From the NCBI GenBank assembly GCA_029777225.1, contig JAKOSR010000169.1, positions 1-5,225 of the forward strand: 5,225 bases of DNA, given 5' to 3'. Both the position numbers and the translations under genes were made by a program. Below are positions 1 through 5,225 of this stretch, piece after piece. Numbering within the stretch: the first letter of the stretch is position 1; every line of letters starts with the position of its first letter. The stretch is from Chloroflexota bacterium (lineage in GTDB: Bacteria > Chloroflexota > Anaerolineae > Anaerolineales > Anaerolineaceae). The notes beneath the pieces were generated by a model that ran no database searches, was not told where the DNA came from, and worked only from the letters and a program-made list of their open reading frames with translations.

Positions 1-1
1 A

Positions 2-235
2 ATCACCGGGCCAGGCTCCCAACCCGTGGGGACCAGCGCGGCCAAAGCCCTGGAGCCAGAACCAGGCGGTAAACCGCAGACGGCCGGGCAAGTGGTGACA
101 AAGGAAGAAGAAATCCAGGAAGAGGAAGGGCAGGAAATCGACTGGACGACCTGGTTCCTGGGATTGGCAGCATTTGTGGCGTTGTTTGGATTAATCCCGT
201 TTTGGCTGTATGTTTACCTCACCTTAAAACCATGA
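2..235 (+). CDS. C-terminal end of an unidentified membrane-anchored protein (5' partial)
   Basis: The reading frame is open to the left edge of the window, so this is probably the last 77 residues of a longer protein. A GTG at 26 could be a start, but nothing resembling a ribosome binding site precedes it. The visible part begins with a Gly/Pro-rich stretch. It continues as a Pro/Glu/Lys-rich linker, becomes strongly acidic (KEEEIQEEEGQEID, visible residues about 34 to 47), and ends in one hydrophobic helix rich in Phe, Leu and Trp (about residues 51 to 74) followed directly by Lys-Pro and the stop. This is the shape of a tail-anchored protein, or of a multidomain protein with a C-terminal membrane helix and its body in front. 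In Bacillus the genes before rpe are rsgA and the prkC/prpC kinase-phosphatase pair. This tail does not look like the soluble C-terminus of RsgA, and too little is visible to assign it to a kinase or phosphatase. Function unknown. It is probably cotranscribed with rpe, 11 bases downstream. Confidence 0.6.
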   Translation: MTGPGSQPVGTSAAKALEPEPGGKPQTAGQVVTKEEEIQEEEGQEIDWTTWFLGLAAFVALFGLIPFWLYVYLTLKP

Positions 236-246
236 TGAGAATAACC

Positions 247-906
247 ATGAAACCTATTATTGCCCCATCCATCCTATCCGCCGACCTCGCCAACCTGGAA
301 AGAGATGTGCGCCTATGCGAGGAGGCCGGAGCGGATGTAATCCATGTGGATGTTATGGATGGCAGCTTTGTGCCCAATCTGACCTTCGGGCCAGGGGTTG
401 TGGCCGCCTGCCGGAGGGTCACGACGCTCCCGATCGATGTTCACCTGATGATGGTCAACCCGGAGAAGCACCTGGAGGCCTTTGCCAAAGCTGGGGCGGA
501 CGTGTTGACGGTGCATTATGAAACCTGCCCACACATTCACCGCGTTCTACAGACCATCTGTGAGCTGGGCGTGAAGCCCGGAATCACGTTCAACCCCGGT
601 ACACCAATCACGCCCCTGAAGTACCTGGCGGGCGTGTTTGACCAGGTGTTAATCATGTCGGTCAACCCGGGTTTTGGCGGCCAAAAATTCATTGAAGCGT
701 GCGAGCAGAAACTGCGGGACACCGCGGCGCTGCTGGATGAAATTGGCAGCGAGGCGATTATCCAGGTGGATGGCGGGGTGGACGCGGACAACATCGCGCG
801 GCTTTTTGCTGCTGGTGCGAGGAATTTTGTGGCTGGGACGGCCATCTTTGGGCATCCGGGCGGGATTAGCGCGGGTGTGGCGAGCCTGCGTGAGGCCCTT
901 GGTTAA
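247..906 (+). CDS. rpe: Ribulose-phosphate 3-epimerase
   Basis: This is a TIM-barrel enzyme that interconverts D-ribulose 5-phosphate and D-xylulose 5-phosphate in the cytosolic pentose phosphate pathway (and the Calvin cycle where present). The 219-residue protein has the family's usual length and all its signatures: PSILSAD (residues 7-13), HVDVMDGSFVPN (33-44), VHLMMVNP (65-72), KPGITFNPGTP (110-120), MSVNPGFGGQKFI (137-149) and QVDGGVD (173-179), followed by the phosphate-binding AGT loop near the C-terminus. The divalent-metal ligands expected from the family are His33, Asp35, His66 and Asp175, with the two Asp also acting as the acid/base pair. The ATG at 247 is chosen because the protein then opens MKPIIAPSILS, as in homologues, and a weak purine tract (GATGAGA) precedes it. 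In-frame ATGs at 232 and 235 would overlap the upstream stop codon and cannot be excluded. The gene follows the upstream partial gene closely and ends at a bidirectional terminator. Confidence 0.97.
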   Translation: MKPIIAPSILSADLANLERDVRLCEEAGADVIHVDVMDGSFVPNLTFGPGVVAACRRVTTLPIDVHLMMVNPEKHLEAFAKAGADVLTVHYETCPHIHRVLQTICELGVKPGITFNPGTPITPLKYLAGVFDQVLIMSVNPGFGGQKFIEACEQKLRDTAALLDEIGSEAIIQVDGGVDADNIARLFAAGARNFVAGTAIFGHPGGISAGVASLREALG

Positions 907-940
907 AATCAAAAAAGCCGCGAAGCGCGACTTTTTGATT
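907..940. terminator. Bidirectional intrinsic terminator between rpe and rpmB
   Basis: An A-tract (911-916), a GC-rich hairpin with CGCG (919-922) pairing CGCG (926-929) across an AAG loop plus a G917-C931 closing pair, and a T-tract (932-936) form a classical two-way terminator. The flanking AATC and GATT extend the dyad, giving AATCAAAAA against TTTTTGATT. It starts immediately after the rpe stop and lies 18 bases beyond the rpmB stop on the other strand. It can therefore end both convergent transcripts. Confidence 0.9.
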
Positions 941-958
941 GCGTACGTGTTTTAAAAC

Positions 959-1144
959 CTAATTGTAGGCTTTGGTCAGGGTCTTGATGCAGCGCGCGCA
1001 GAGAACTTTGCGAACAGGTTTGCCGTTTTCCATCACGGTGACCCGCTGCAGGTTCGGGCGGAACTCGCGTCGCGTGGCGACGAGTGAGTGACTGCGATTG
1101 TGACCGAAGGTTGTGGACTTACCACAATGATCGCACTTTGCCAT
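959..1144 (-). CDS. rpmB: 50S ribosomal protein L28
   Basis: This is a small basic protein of the large ribosomal subunit. The 61-residue product has the typical L28 sequence. It opens MAKCDHCGK, followed by the FGHNRSHS motif (residues 13-20), the RREFRPNLQRV segment (25-35) and the C-terminal KVLCARCIKTLTK (46-58). Cys4, Cys7, Cys49 and Cys52 form the two CxxC pairs of the zinc-binding (C+) form of L28. The ATG start is supported by an AAAGGA ribosome binding site (positions 1152-1157 read on the minus strand), which ends 7 bases before the ATG. The gene converges on rpe and diverges from the Asp23-family gene. As I recall, rpmB also points away from yloU in Bacillus subtilis. It appears to be a single-gene transcript. 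Confidence 0.97.
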   Translation of the reverse strand: MAKCDHCGKSTTFGHNRSHSLVATRREFRPNLQRVTVMENGKPVRKVLCARCIKTLTKAYN

Positions 1145-1164
1145 CTTGAAATCCTTTCATGCGT

Positions 1165-1170
1165 TATAAT
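1165..1170 (+). promoter_or_regulatory. Candidate -10 box (TATAAT) for the Asp23-fakA operon
   Basis: A perfect TATAAT is present on the plus strand and would give a start near 1177, producing a leader of about 108 bases before the Asp23-family gene. I see no good -35 element at 16 to 18 bases. A weaker alternative is TATGAT at 1212-1217, also without a good -35. The box overlaps the proposed rpmB -10 on the other strand. The assignment is tentative. Confidence 0.3.
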
Positions 1171-1174
1171 ACCA
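1166..1174 (-). promoter_or_regulatory. Candidate extended -10 promoter for rpmB
   Basis: Read on the minus strand this is TGGTATTAT, an extended -10 element (TGn plus TATTAT). It would start transcription near 1159, just upstream of the rpmB ribosome binding site. No convincing -35 hexamer lies at the usual distance, which is tolerated for extended -10 promoters. This is inferred from sequence only. Confidence 0.4.
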
Positions 1175-1178
1175 GCCT

Positions 1179-1210
1179 GTGGGTACAACTTCCTTAACCC
1201 ACGCAGTTGT
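1179..1210. repeat. Two interleaved 6-bp inverted repeats in the rpmB/Asp23 intergenic region
   Basis: GTGGGT (1179-1184) is the exact reverse complement of ACCCAC (1197-1202). ACAACT (1185-1190) is the exact reverse complement of AGTTGT (1205-1210). The arms come in the order left1, left2, right1, right2. In RNA this is pseudoknot topology; in DNA it is a pair of interlocked dyads. A third dyad, ATTTGCT (1223-1229) with AGCAAAT (1254-1260), follows. Possible roles are a structured leader of the downstream operon or protein-binding sites. Neither is shown. Confidence 0.45.
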
Positions 1211-1284
1211 TTATGATAACATATTTGCTGAAACTAATCAAGATTGCCAACCAAGCAAATTAGCAGGGAAGAAGAGAGAATTCG

Positions 1285-1641
1285 ATGACAACACAAGAGA
1301 ATGCACAAGGAAAGATTTACATTCTTCCACAAGCAATTAAAACCGTTGCCAGGCATTCCGCACTGCAGTCTTATGGTGTAATCAGTTTGGCCCCTGCGAA
1401 CCTGGCCGAATCAGTGGGACGGTTCGTGAATAAAGACGCGGATTTTGGGATTGAGGTGGAGACCGATGCTGATGGGGTGAACATCAGCTTGAACCTAATC
1501 ATTGAATACGGCCTACGCATACGGACAGTCACGGATTCCGTAGCCGAGAGCGTCAAGTACAACGTTGAAAAGACCATTGGCATCCCGGTCAAACGCGTGG
1601 ATGTCAACGTCCGAGGCTTACGCATCAGCAATCCCGATTAA
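1285..1641 (+). CDS. Asp23/Gls24 family envelope stress response protein (YloU-like)
   Basis: This 118-residue protein of the Asp23/Gls24 (DUF322) family is the usual genomic partner of fakA. The N-terminal part (GKIYILPQAIKTVARHSA, residues 9-26, then GVISLAP, 31-37) and the core (GIEVETDADGVNISLNL, 55-71, then IEYGLRI, 73-79, and the GIPVKRVDVNVRGL end, 99-112) match the family pattern of alternating strands and helices. It has no signal peptide or membrane segment, so it should be cytosolic. Asp23 of Staphylococcus is held at the membrane by a separate anchor and is linked to envelope stress, but a biochemical activity is not established for the YloU branch. The ATG at 1285 follows a purine-rich GAAGAAGAGAGA tract. 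The stop is 25 bases before fakA, consistent with one transcript. The C-terminus stops soon after the core domain, with no extra tail. Confidence 0.92.
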   Translation: MTTQENAQGKIYILPQAIKTVARHSALQSYGVISLAPANLAESVGRFVNKDADFGIEVETDADGVNISLNLIIEYGLRIRTVTDSVAESVKYNVEKTIGIPVKRVDVNVRGLRISNPD

Positions 1642-1657
1642 TTCCGGCTTTATTCCC

Positions 1658-1662
1658 AGGAG
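1658..1662 (+). promoter_or_regulatory. Ribosome binding site that fixes the fakA start
   Basis: AGGAG lies 4 bases before the ATG at 1667. It supports this start over in-frame TTG codons further upstream, which fall inside the Asp23-family gene and give residues unrelated to the family. Confidence 0.75.
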
Positions 1663-1666
1663 TCTC

Positions 1667-3349
1667 ATGAATTCAAAACCCATCACCTTGCCAAGCGAGG
1701 ATGAACGACACCGGCTGCTTCAATCCCCGGTCAATGGCGAAGGTCTCATGCTTCTATTCGAAGCAGGCCTGACCTGGCTAATGACCAACCAGCAGTATGT
1801 CAATTCCCTGAATGTTTTCCCAGTACCCGACGGCGACACAGGCACAAACATGGTGCTTACCATGCAGGCGGCGCTGAATGAAGCCAGCCAGACACCCAGC
1901 CGCAACGTTGGGGAAATGGCGCGCATGTTTGCCCAAGGTGCACTGATGGGGGCCAGGGGAAACTCCGGGGTCATTCTTTCGCAAATCTGGCGTGGGTTTG
2001 CCAGGGCCTTGGACCATTACGAGACCATGGATAACGGCCTTTTCATGCGGGCCTTGCAGGAAGCGCGTAACACCGCATATAAAGGCGTGGTACGGCCGGT
2101 TGAAGGCACCATTTTGACCGTTATTAAGGACATCACCAGTGCCGCAGAGGTGGAAGCGACACAAACGACCAAATTGAGCGAACTGCTGGTCGCGATTGTT
2201 GAAGCCGGCGATGCCAGCGTGAAAACCACCCCGGAATTGCTGCCCATTTTGAAACAGGCCGGCGTGGTGGATTCTGGCGGTACAGGCCTGTTCTTCATTT
2301 TCGAGGGCATGCTACGGCTTATCCAGGGGCAGCCGCTGGATGTGACCACCGCGAAAGTCAAACCCTTATCAGAGCTGGAACTGGCCAACACCCTGGAGAC
2401 CATTGAAGAAGGCCAGGATTATGAAGTGGTGATTGACTTTGCCCCCAAGGCGGAATTCAGACTTGAGGATTACTACGAAGGCTTGGAAACAATTGGCACA
2501 AGCATCCAGGTGGGTGAGGGCGAGGGGATTTACCGGATGCACATCCACACGCTGCTGGACAAACGCTATGAACCCATCGCGTACACCGAGGCCGTGGGAA
2601 CGGTCAAGAAAATCATGATGGAAAACCTGCAGGACCAGATGAATCAGCGCCAGGCGGAAGAGGAACCGGTGAAATGCGCGCCCATCAATGCCGGTGAGAT
2701 TGGGGTGGTGGCTGTTTCACCCGGAGTTGGGCTTTCCAAGATTTTCGCCAGCCTGGGGGCAGCAGCCATTGTTGAGGGTGGCCAGACCATGAATCCCAGC
2801 GTCAAGGAGCTGGTGGCAGCCTTCGAAAACCTGCCAACCGACCGCATCATCATCCTGCCGAATAATAAGAACATCATCCTGGCCGCCCAAAACGCCGCGA
2901 AGGTTAGCGTAAAACAAATCGGCATCATCCCCACGCGTAACGCGCCACAAGGCTTCGCCGCAATGCTCAGGCTGGTGCCAGATGGCACGCTGGAAGAAAA
3001 CGAAGAAGCGATGAATGAAGCCATCACCGAAGTGCACACCGGTGAAATCACTGTCGCCACACGCACGGTCGAAATTGAGGGTGTGCAGGTTGAAAAAGGC
3101 GAGGTCATCGGCTTGTATGATGGGAAGCTGACCATCTCCGCGTCCAGCGTGGAGGAGGCACTCAAGGCCTTGTTTGGCAAAGTTGACATGGGCGAATTTG
3201 AACGAATCACCCTGTTCTACGGCGAAGGCATGACCCAAACCCGCGTTAACACGCTGGTGGACCAGGTTCGGAAAGATTACCCCGCGCATGAAATTGAAGT
3301 TCACGATGGCGGGCAGCCACATTACCAGTTAATTATCGCTTTTGAATAG
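1667..3349 (+). CDS. fakA: DhaL-domain fatty acid kinase FakA (YloV-type)
   Basis: This is an ATP-dependent kinase that, in characterised homologues, phosphorylates fatty acids bound to FakB to give acyl-phosphate for phospholipid synthesis. The 560-residue length is normal. Residues about 25-222 form the DhaL (DAK2) nucleotide-binding domain. It contains NVFPVPDGDTGTNM (49-62; Asp55 and Asp57 are expected Mg-ATP ligands), MGARGNSGVILSQ (94-106), the GVVRPVEGTIL segment (140-150), and GDASVKTTP (181-189) followed by GVVDSGGTG (199-207). Residues about 250-325 are the middle domain, with HIHT at 292-295. Residues about 343-560 are the DegV-like C-terminal region, starting IGVVAVSPGVG (345-355), carrying LPNNKNI (397-403), and ending in the family-typical HDGGQPHY (546-553) shortly before the stop. 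It follows the Asp23-family gene by 25 bases and ends at its own terminator. One oddity is that the cysteine usually seen in the middle domain (YCTEF-type motif) is replaced by YEVVIDF (252-258). No FakB/DegV gene is visible here. I am confident of the family; the fatty acid substrate is inferred from it. Confidence 0.93.
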   Translation: MNSKPITLPSEDERHRLLQSPVNGEGLMLLFEAGLTWLMTNQQYVNSLNVFPVPDGDTGTNMVLTMQAALNEASQTPSRNVGEMARMFAQGALMGARGNSGVILSQIWRGFARALDHYETMDNGLFMRALQEARNTAYKGVVRPVEGTILTVIKDITSAAEVEATQTTKLSELLVAIVEAGDASVKTTPELLPILKQAGVVDSGGTGLFFIFEGMLRLIQGQPLDVTTAKVKPLSELELANTLETIEEGQDYEVVIDFAPKAEFRLEDYYEGLETIGTSIQVGEGEGIYRMHIHTLLDKRYEPIAYTEAVGTVKKIMMENLQDQMNQRQAEEEPVKCAPINAGEIGVVAVSPGVGLSKIFASLGAAAIVEGGQTMNPSVKELVAAFENLPTDRIIILPNNKNIILAAQNAAKVSVKQIGIIPTRNAPQGFAAMLRLVPDGTLEENEEAMNEAITEVHTGEITVATRTVEIEGVQVEKGEVIGLYDGKLTISASSVEEALKALFGKVDMGEFERITLFYGEGMTQTRVNTLVDQVRKDYPAHEIEVHDGGQPHYQLIIAFE

Positions 3350-3378
3350 CAGCTTGGCCAGGATTATTCAATTCAAGG

Positions 3379-3406
3379 AAGCGGGTTCGCCCGCTTTTTT
3401 GTTTTT
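3379..3406 (+). terminator. Intrinsic terminator of the Asp23-fakA operon
   Basis: A perfect 7-bp stem, AAGCGGG (3379-3385) with CCCGCTT (3390-3396), is closed by a TTCG (UUCG) tetraloop. T-runs at 3395-3400 and 3402-3406 follow. It begins 30 bases after the fakA stop. The UUCG loop and the long T-tract make it a strong terminator, so recG is likely transcribed separately. Confidence 0.93.
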
Positions 3407-3483
3407 CAGTGCAAGGGCAAATTCATCGCGTAACATTTTAATATTTTCTTGTTCTGCGCGTAGCCATATAGGGAGACATTAAA

Positions 3484-3537
3484 GGGAGCGGTTTTTTGCG
3501 GCGAAAAACGCTTCCCCGTGCGCGCGGTGCCCGCACG
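3484..3537. repeat. Tandem hairpins upstream of recG
   Basis: Two adjacent inverted repeats lie in the fakA-recG gap. The first is an imperfect long stem with arms at about 3484-3496 and 3504-3516. A GGGA-GCG-G-TTTTT arm pairs with an AAAAA-CGC-TTCCC arm, with single-base bulges. The second is a perfect CGTGCG (3517-3522) and CGCACG (3532-3537) dyad with a GC-rich loop. Neither has a T-run after it on the plus strand, so they do not look like terminators for that direction. They could be leader structure for recG or part of a non-coding repeat. Function unknown. Confidence 0.5.
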
Positions 3538-3593
3538 CAGATGTTTCGGGTATCATTAAACACAACACTTGGAATTGAAATCACTGACAAGAT

Positions 3594-5225
3594 ATGCCAA
3601 CGATTACTGAAAAACTTCAAAAATTCTTTCGCCTGGAAGCCAGCCAGGGATACGCCAACCGCGCGGTGTTAGGCGGGCTGCAACGCCTGGCTGAAAGCTG
3701 GCCAGCGGAAGCGCGCGAAGCCGGGATTGAAGAAAGCATCATTCCTACGGTCACCAGGCTGTTGCGGCAATACCAGGGCATGCCGGCTGTGGAACGCAGG
3801 GACGCGCTCATCAAAATGAGTGAGTTAGTAAAACTCCCGAACGCGCGCTCATTTCCCGAGGCGCTTGATGGAGGTGAAGCTGGTCCGGAAAAAGCGCAAG
3901 CAAAAGGTAGTTTGACACATAAAGAAATCCCGGAGACGAAGAAAGCAAGCTCGTCTACGAAGGACAATACGGCAGACAAGCCCAGCAAAAAAAATAAGGC
4001 CGTGGCGACCCGTTCCAAGGTCAACACGCGGCTCAAAGAAGTAGCCAAAAAACCTAAGTTGGATGAGGCAGCCGGGCTGGAAGCACCTGTTTCGGTCATC
4101 CGTGGCGTGGGGGAGAAGCAAGCAGTGCACCTTTCACGTCTGGGAGTGAAAACCATCAAGGACTTGCTCTACCTGTTTCCAAGGCGTTACGACGATTATT
4201 CCAAGCTAAAAACCATCAGCCAGTTGAAGTATGGCGAAGAAGTGACCGTGATTGCCAGCGTGCTGGATTTCACGAAATACCCGACGAAGCGCGGACGGTC
4301 CATCGTGGAAGCCGTGGTTTCGGACACCACGGGCACCTTGCGTCTTTTGTGGTTCAACCAGGACTTCCAGCTGCGATACCTGCGCAAGGGCATGTTCATC
4401 TCCATTTCAGGGCGCGTGGAGAGCTATCTTGGCCGGCCGGTGATTTACCATCCGGACTATGAACCGGTGGACCAGCAGCAACTGCATACCAACCGCATCG
4501 TCCCGGTTTACCCGCTGACTGCCCTGATAACCCAACGCTGGGTGAGGCGCACGCAATTCAACACCGTCCAATACTGGGCGGACCGCGTCCCTGACTTTCT
4601 GCCTGAGGCTATCGCCGATCGGGCCGATGTGATGGGCTTGGCGGAAGCGCTCAGGCAAATCCATTTTCCTGAAACCCAGGAAGCCCTTTCCGCTGCTCAA
4701 AAGAGGTTCGCGTTTGATGAAATCTTTCTGTTGCAGCTGGGTGTGTTGCGCCAAAAGCGCCAGTGGCAGCAGTTGGAAGGCACGGCTTACCCGGTGACGG
4801 ATGCATGGATGGAAGAACGCATCCAGGCTTTGCCTTACGCGCTGACCAATGCCCAATACGCGGCCCTGGAGCACATCCGGCAGGATGTGGGCAGCCCACA
4901 TCCCATGAACCGGCTGCTACAAGGAGACGTGGGGTCCGGGAAGACCGTGGTCGCCGTAATTGGGATGGCGATGGTTATCCAGGCGGGAGCACAGGCTGCC
5001 CTCATGGCCCCCACCGGCATCCTGGCTGACCAGCACTACAATACCATCCGGCGTTTGCTTTGCCGTGATGGGAATGGGCACGCGCCCCTGTTGGTAGATG
5101 GACAGGTGCGCCTATTGACCGGAGACAGCTCCGCGGCGGAGAGGCAGGAAGTCCTGGATGGGCTGGCCTCGGGCTACGTCAAGCTATTGGTTGGCACGCA
5201 CGCGCTGATTGAAGACCCGGTCGCG
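3594..5225 (+). CDS. recG: ATP-dependent DNA helicase RecG (3' partial)
   Basis: RecG is a superfamily 2 double-stranded DNA translocase that reverses stalled replication forks and processes branched recombination intermediates. The frame is open for 544 codons to the right edge. Residues 1-92 are a mostly helical N-terminal region (KLQKFF, then YANRAVLGGLQRL). Residues about 93-160 are a Lys/Ala/Ser/Thr-rich linker. The wedge region starts near 166 with RGVGEKQA (170-177) and FPRRYDDY (195-202). The OB fold includes WFNQDF (253-258), and RIVPVYPLT starts at 301. The helicase core shows the Q-motif-like LTNAQ, Walker A GDVGSGKT (444-451), motif Ia APTGILA (472-478) and GTHALIE (534-540). The DEAH box and second RecA-like domain lie beyond the window. 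E. coli RecG is about 693 residues and its wedge begins near its N-terminus, so this protein carries roughly 165 extra residues in front. The start is bounded by an in-frame TGA three codons upstream of the ATG at 3594. No clear ribosome binding site precedes it. Confidence 0.96.
   Translation, partial: MPTITEKLQKFFRLEASQGYANRAVLGGLQRLAESWPAEAREAGIEESIIPTVTRLLRQYQGMPAVERRDALIKMSELVKLPNARSFPEALDGGEAGPEKAQAKGSLTHKEIPETKKASSSTKDNTADKPSKKNKAVATRSKVNTRLKEVAKKPKLDEAAGLEAPVSVIRGVGEKQAVHLSRLGVKTIKDLLYLFPRRYDDYSKLKTISQLKYGEEVTVIASVLDFTKYPTKRGRSIVEAVVSDTTGTLRLLWFNQDFQLRYLRKGMFISISGRVESYLGRPVIYHPDYEPVDQQQLHTNRIVPVYPLTALITQRWVRRTQFNTVQYWADRVPDFLPEAIADRADVMGLAEALRQIHFPETQEALSAAQKRFAFDEIFLLQLGVLRQKRQWQQLEGTAYPVTDAWMEERIQALPYALTNAQYAALEHIRQDVGSPHPMNRLLQGDVGSGKTVVAVIGMAMVIQAGAQAALMAPTGILADQHYNTIRRLLCRDGNGHAPLLVDGQVRLLTGDSSAAERQEVLDGLASGYVKLLVGTHALIEDPVA

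Noticed and set aside
202..246. Earlier starts for rpe (TTG at 202, ATG at 232 or 235)
   Set aside because: Homologues begin just before the IAPSILSAD motif. The TTG start would overlap the upstream gene by 34 bases and has no ribosome binding site.
1565..1666. TTG start for fakA at 1565
   Set aside because: It lies inside the Asp23-family gene, and the extra residues do not resemble the family. A good AGGAG precedes the ATG at 1667.
2644..3322. Long minus-strand frames (188 and 201 residues) opposite fakA
   Set aside because: They are complementary to strongly conserved fakA coding sequence and show no family motifs. They are shadows of the real gene.
3381..3394. GGTTCG-containing hairpin resembling a tRNA T-arm
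   Set aside because: There is no acceptor, D or anticodon arm nearby, and the hairpin is followed by T-runs. It is a terminator.
3368..3436. Minus-strand 22-residue ORF (MLRDEFALALKNKK...) whose open frame continues upstream for several coding-like residues
   Set aside because: It has no ribosome binding site, overlaps the fakA terminator hairpin, and is too short to test. The composition looks coding-like, so it may be a remnant of a lost gene, but this cannot be supported from one sequence.
3438..3620. Minus-strand 60-residue ORF across the fakA-recG spacer
   Set aside because: It overlaps the recG start and runs through the hairpins. The residues are Arg/Pro/Ser-rich with no recognisable motif, typical of a chance frame.
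3617..4159. Minus-strand 180-residue frame opposite the recG N-terminal extension
   Set aside because: I considered that the poorly conserved extension might instead be a minus-strand gene. The plus frame is continuous with the RecG core and has coherent helical sequence, while the minus frame is Ser/Ala-rich without motifs.
1..5225. A novel accessory system, CRISPR array, phage or transposon module
   Set aside because: All sizeable genes here except the left-edge fragment are recognised housekeeping families in a conserved order. I saw no transposase, integrase, direct-repeat array or unfamiliar operon.

Overview
This window looks like an ordinary chromosomal housekeeping stretch from a moderately GC-rich bacterium, most plausibly a member of the Chloroflexota (Anaerolineae-like). 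That placement is an inference. It rests on the style of the proteins (an extended-N-terminus RecG and a FakA variant without the usual cysteine) and on the gene neighbourhood. It cannot be proved without a database search. The gene set rpe, rpmB, Asp23-family gene, fakA/yloV and recG is the same set that lies together in Bacillus and relatives. This is therefore a conserved ancestral cluster and not an accessory island. I found no mobile element with a recognisable transposase, no CRISPR array, no tRNA or rRNA, and no defence or novel enzyme system.

Layout. At the left edge is the 3' end of a gene encoding a protein with a Pro/Glu-rich tail and one C-terminal membrane helix (function unknown). 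It is followed 11 bases later by rpe (ribulose-phosphate 3-epimerase, + strand). A bidirectional intrinsic terminator separates rpe from the convergent rpmB (ribosomal protein L28, - strand). A 140-base divergent intergenic region then leads to two + strand genes that look like an operon: an Asp23/Gls24-family protein (YloU-like) and a FakA/YloV-type DhaL-domain fatty acid kinase. FakA ends at a clear UUCG-loop terminator. A 244-base gap containing several hairpins precedes recG (+ strand), which runs off the right edge after 544 codons, before its DEAH box.

Functions. Rpe serves the pentose phosphate pathway and L28 the large ribosomal subunit. FakA would phosphorylate fatty acids carried by a FakB (DegV-family) partner that is not encoded in this window. 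The Asp23-like protein is its usual genomic companion, with no firmly established biochemical role. RecG remodels stalled replication forks and recombination intermediates. The genes share a neighbourhood rather than a pathway.

The points most worth a second look are the non-canonical middle domain of FakA, the roughly 165-residue N-terminal extension and Lys-rich linker of RecG, the interleaved inverted repeats and opposed -10 boxes between rpmB and the Asp23-family gene, and the hairpin-rich fakA-recG spacer, which has imperfect inverted ends.
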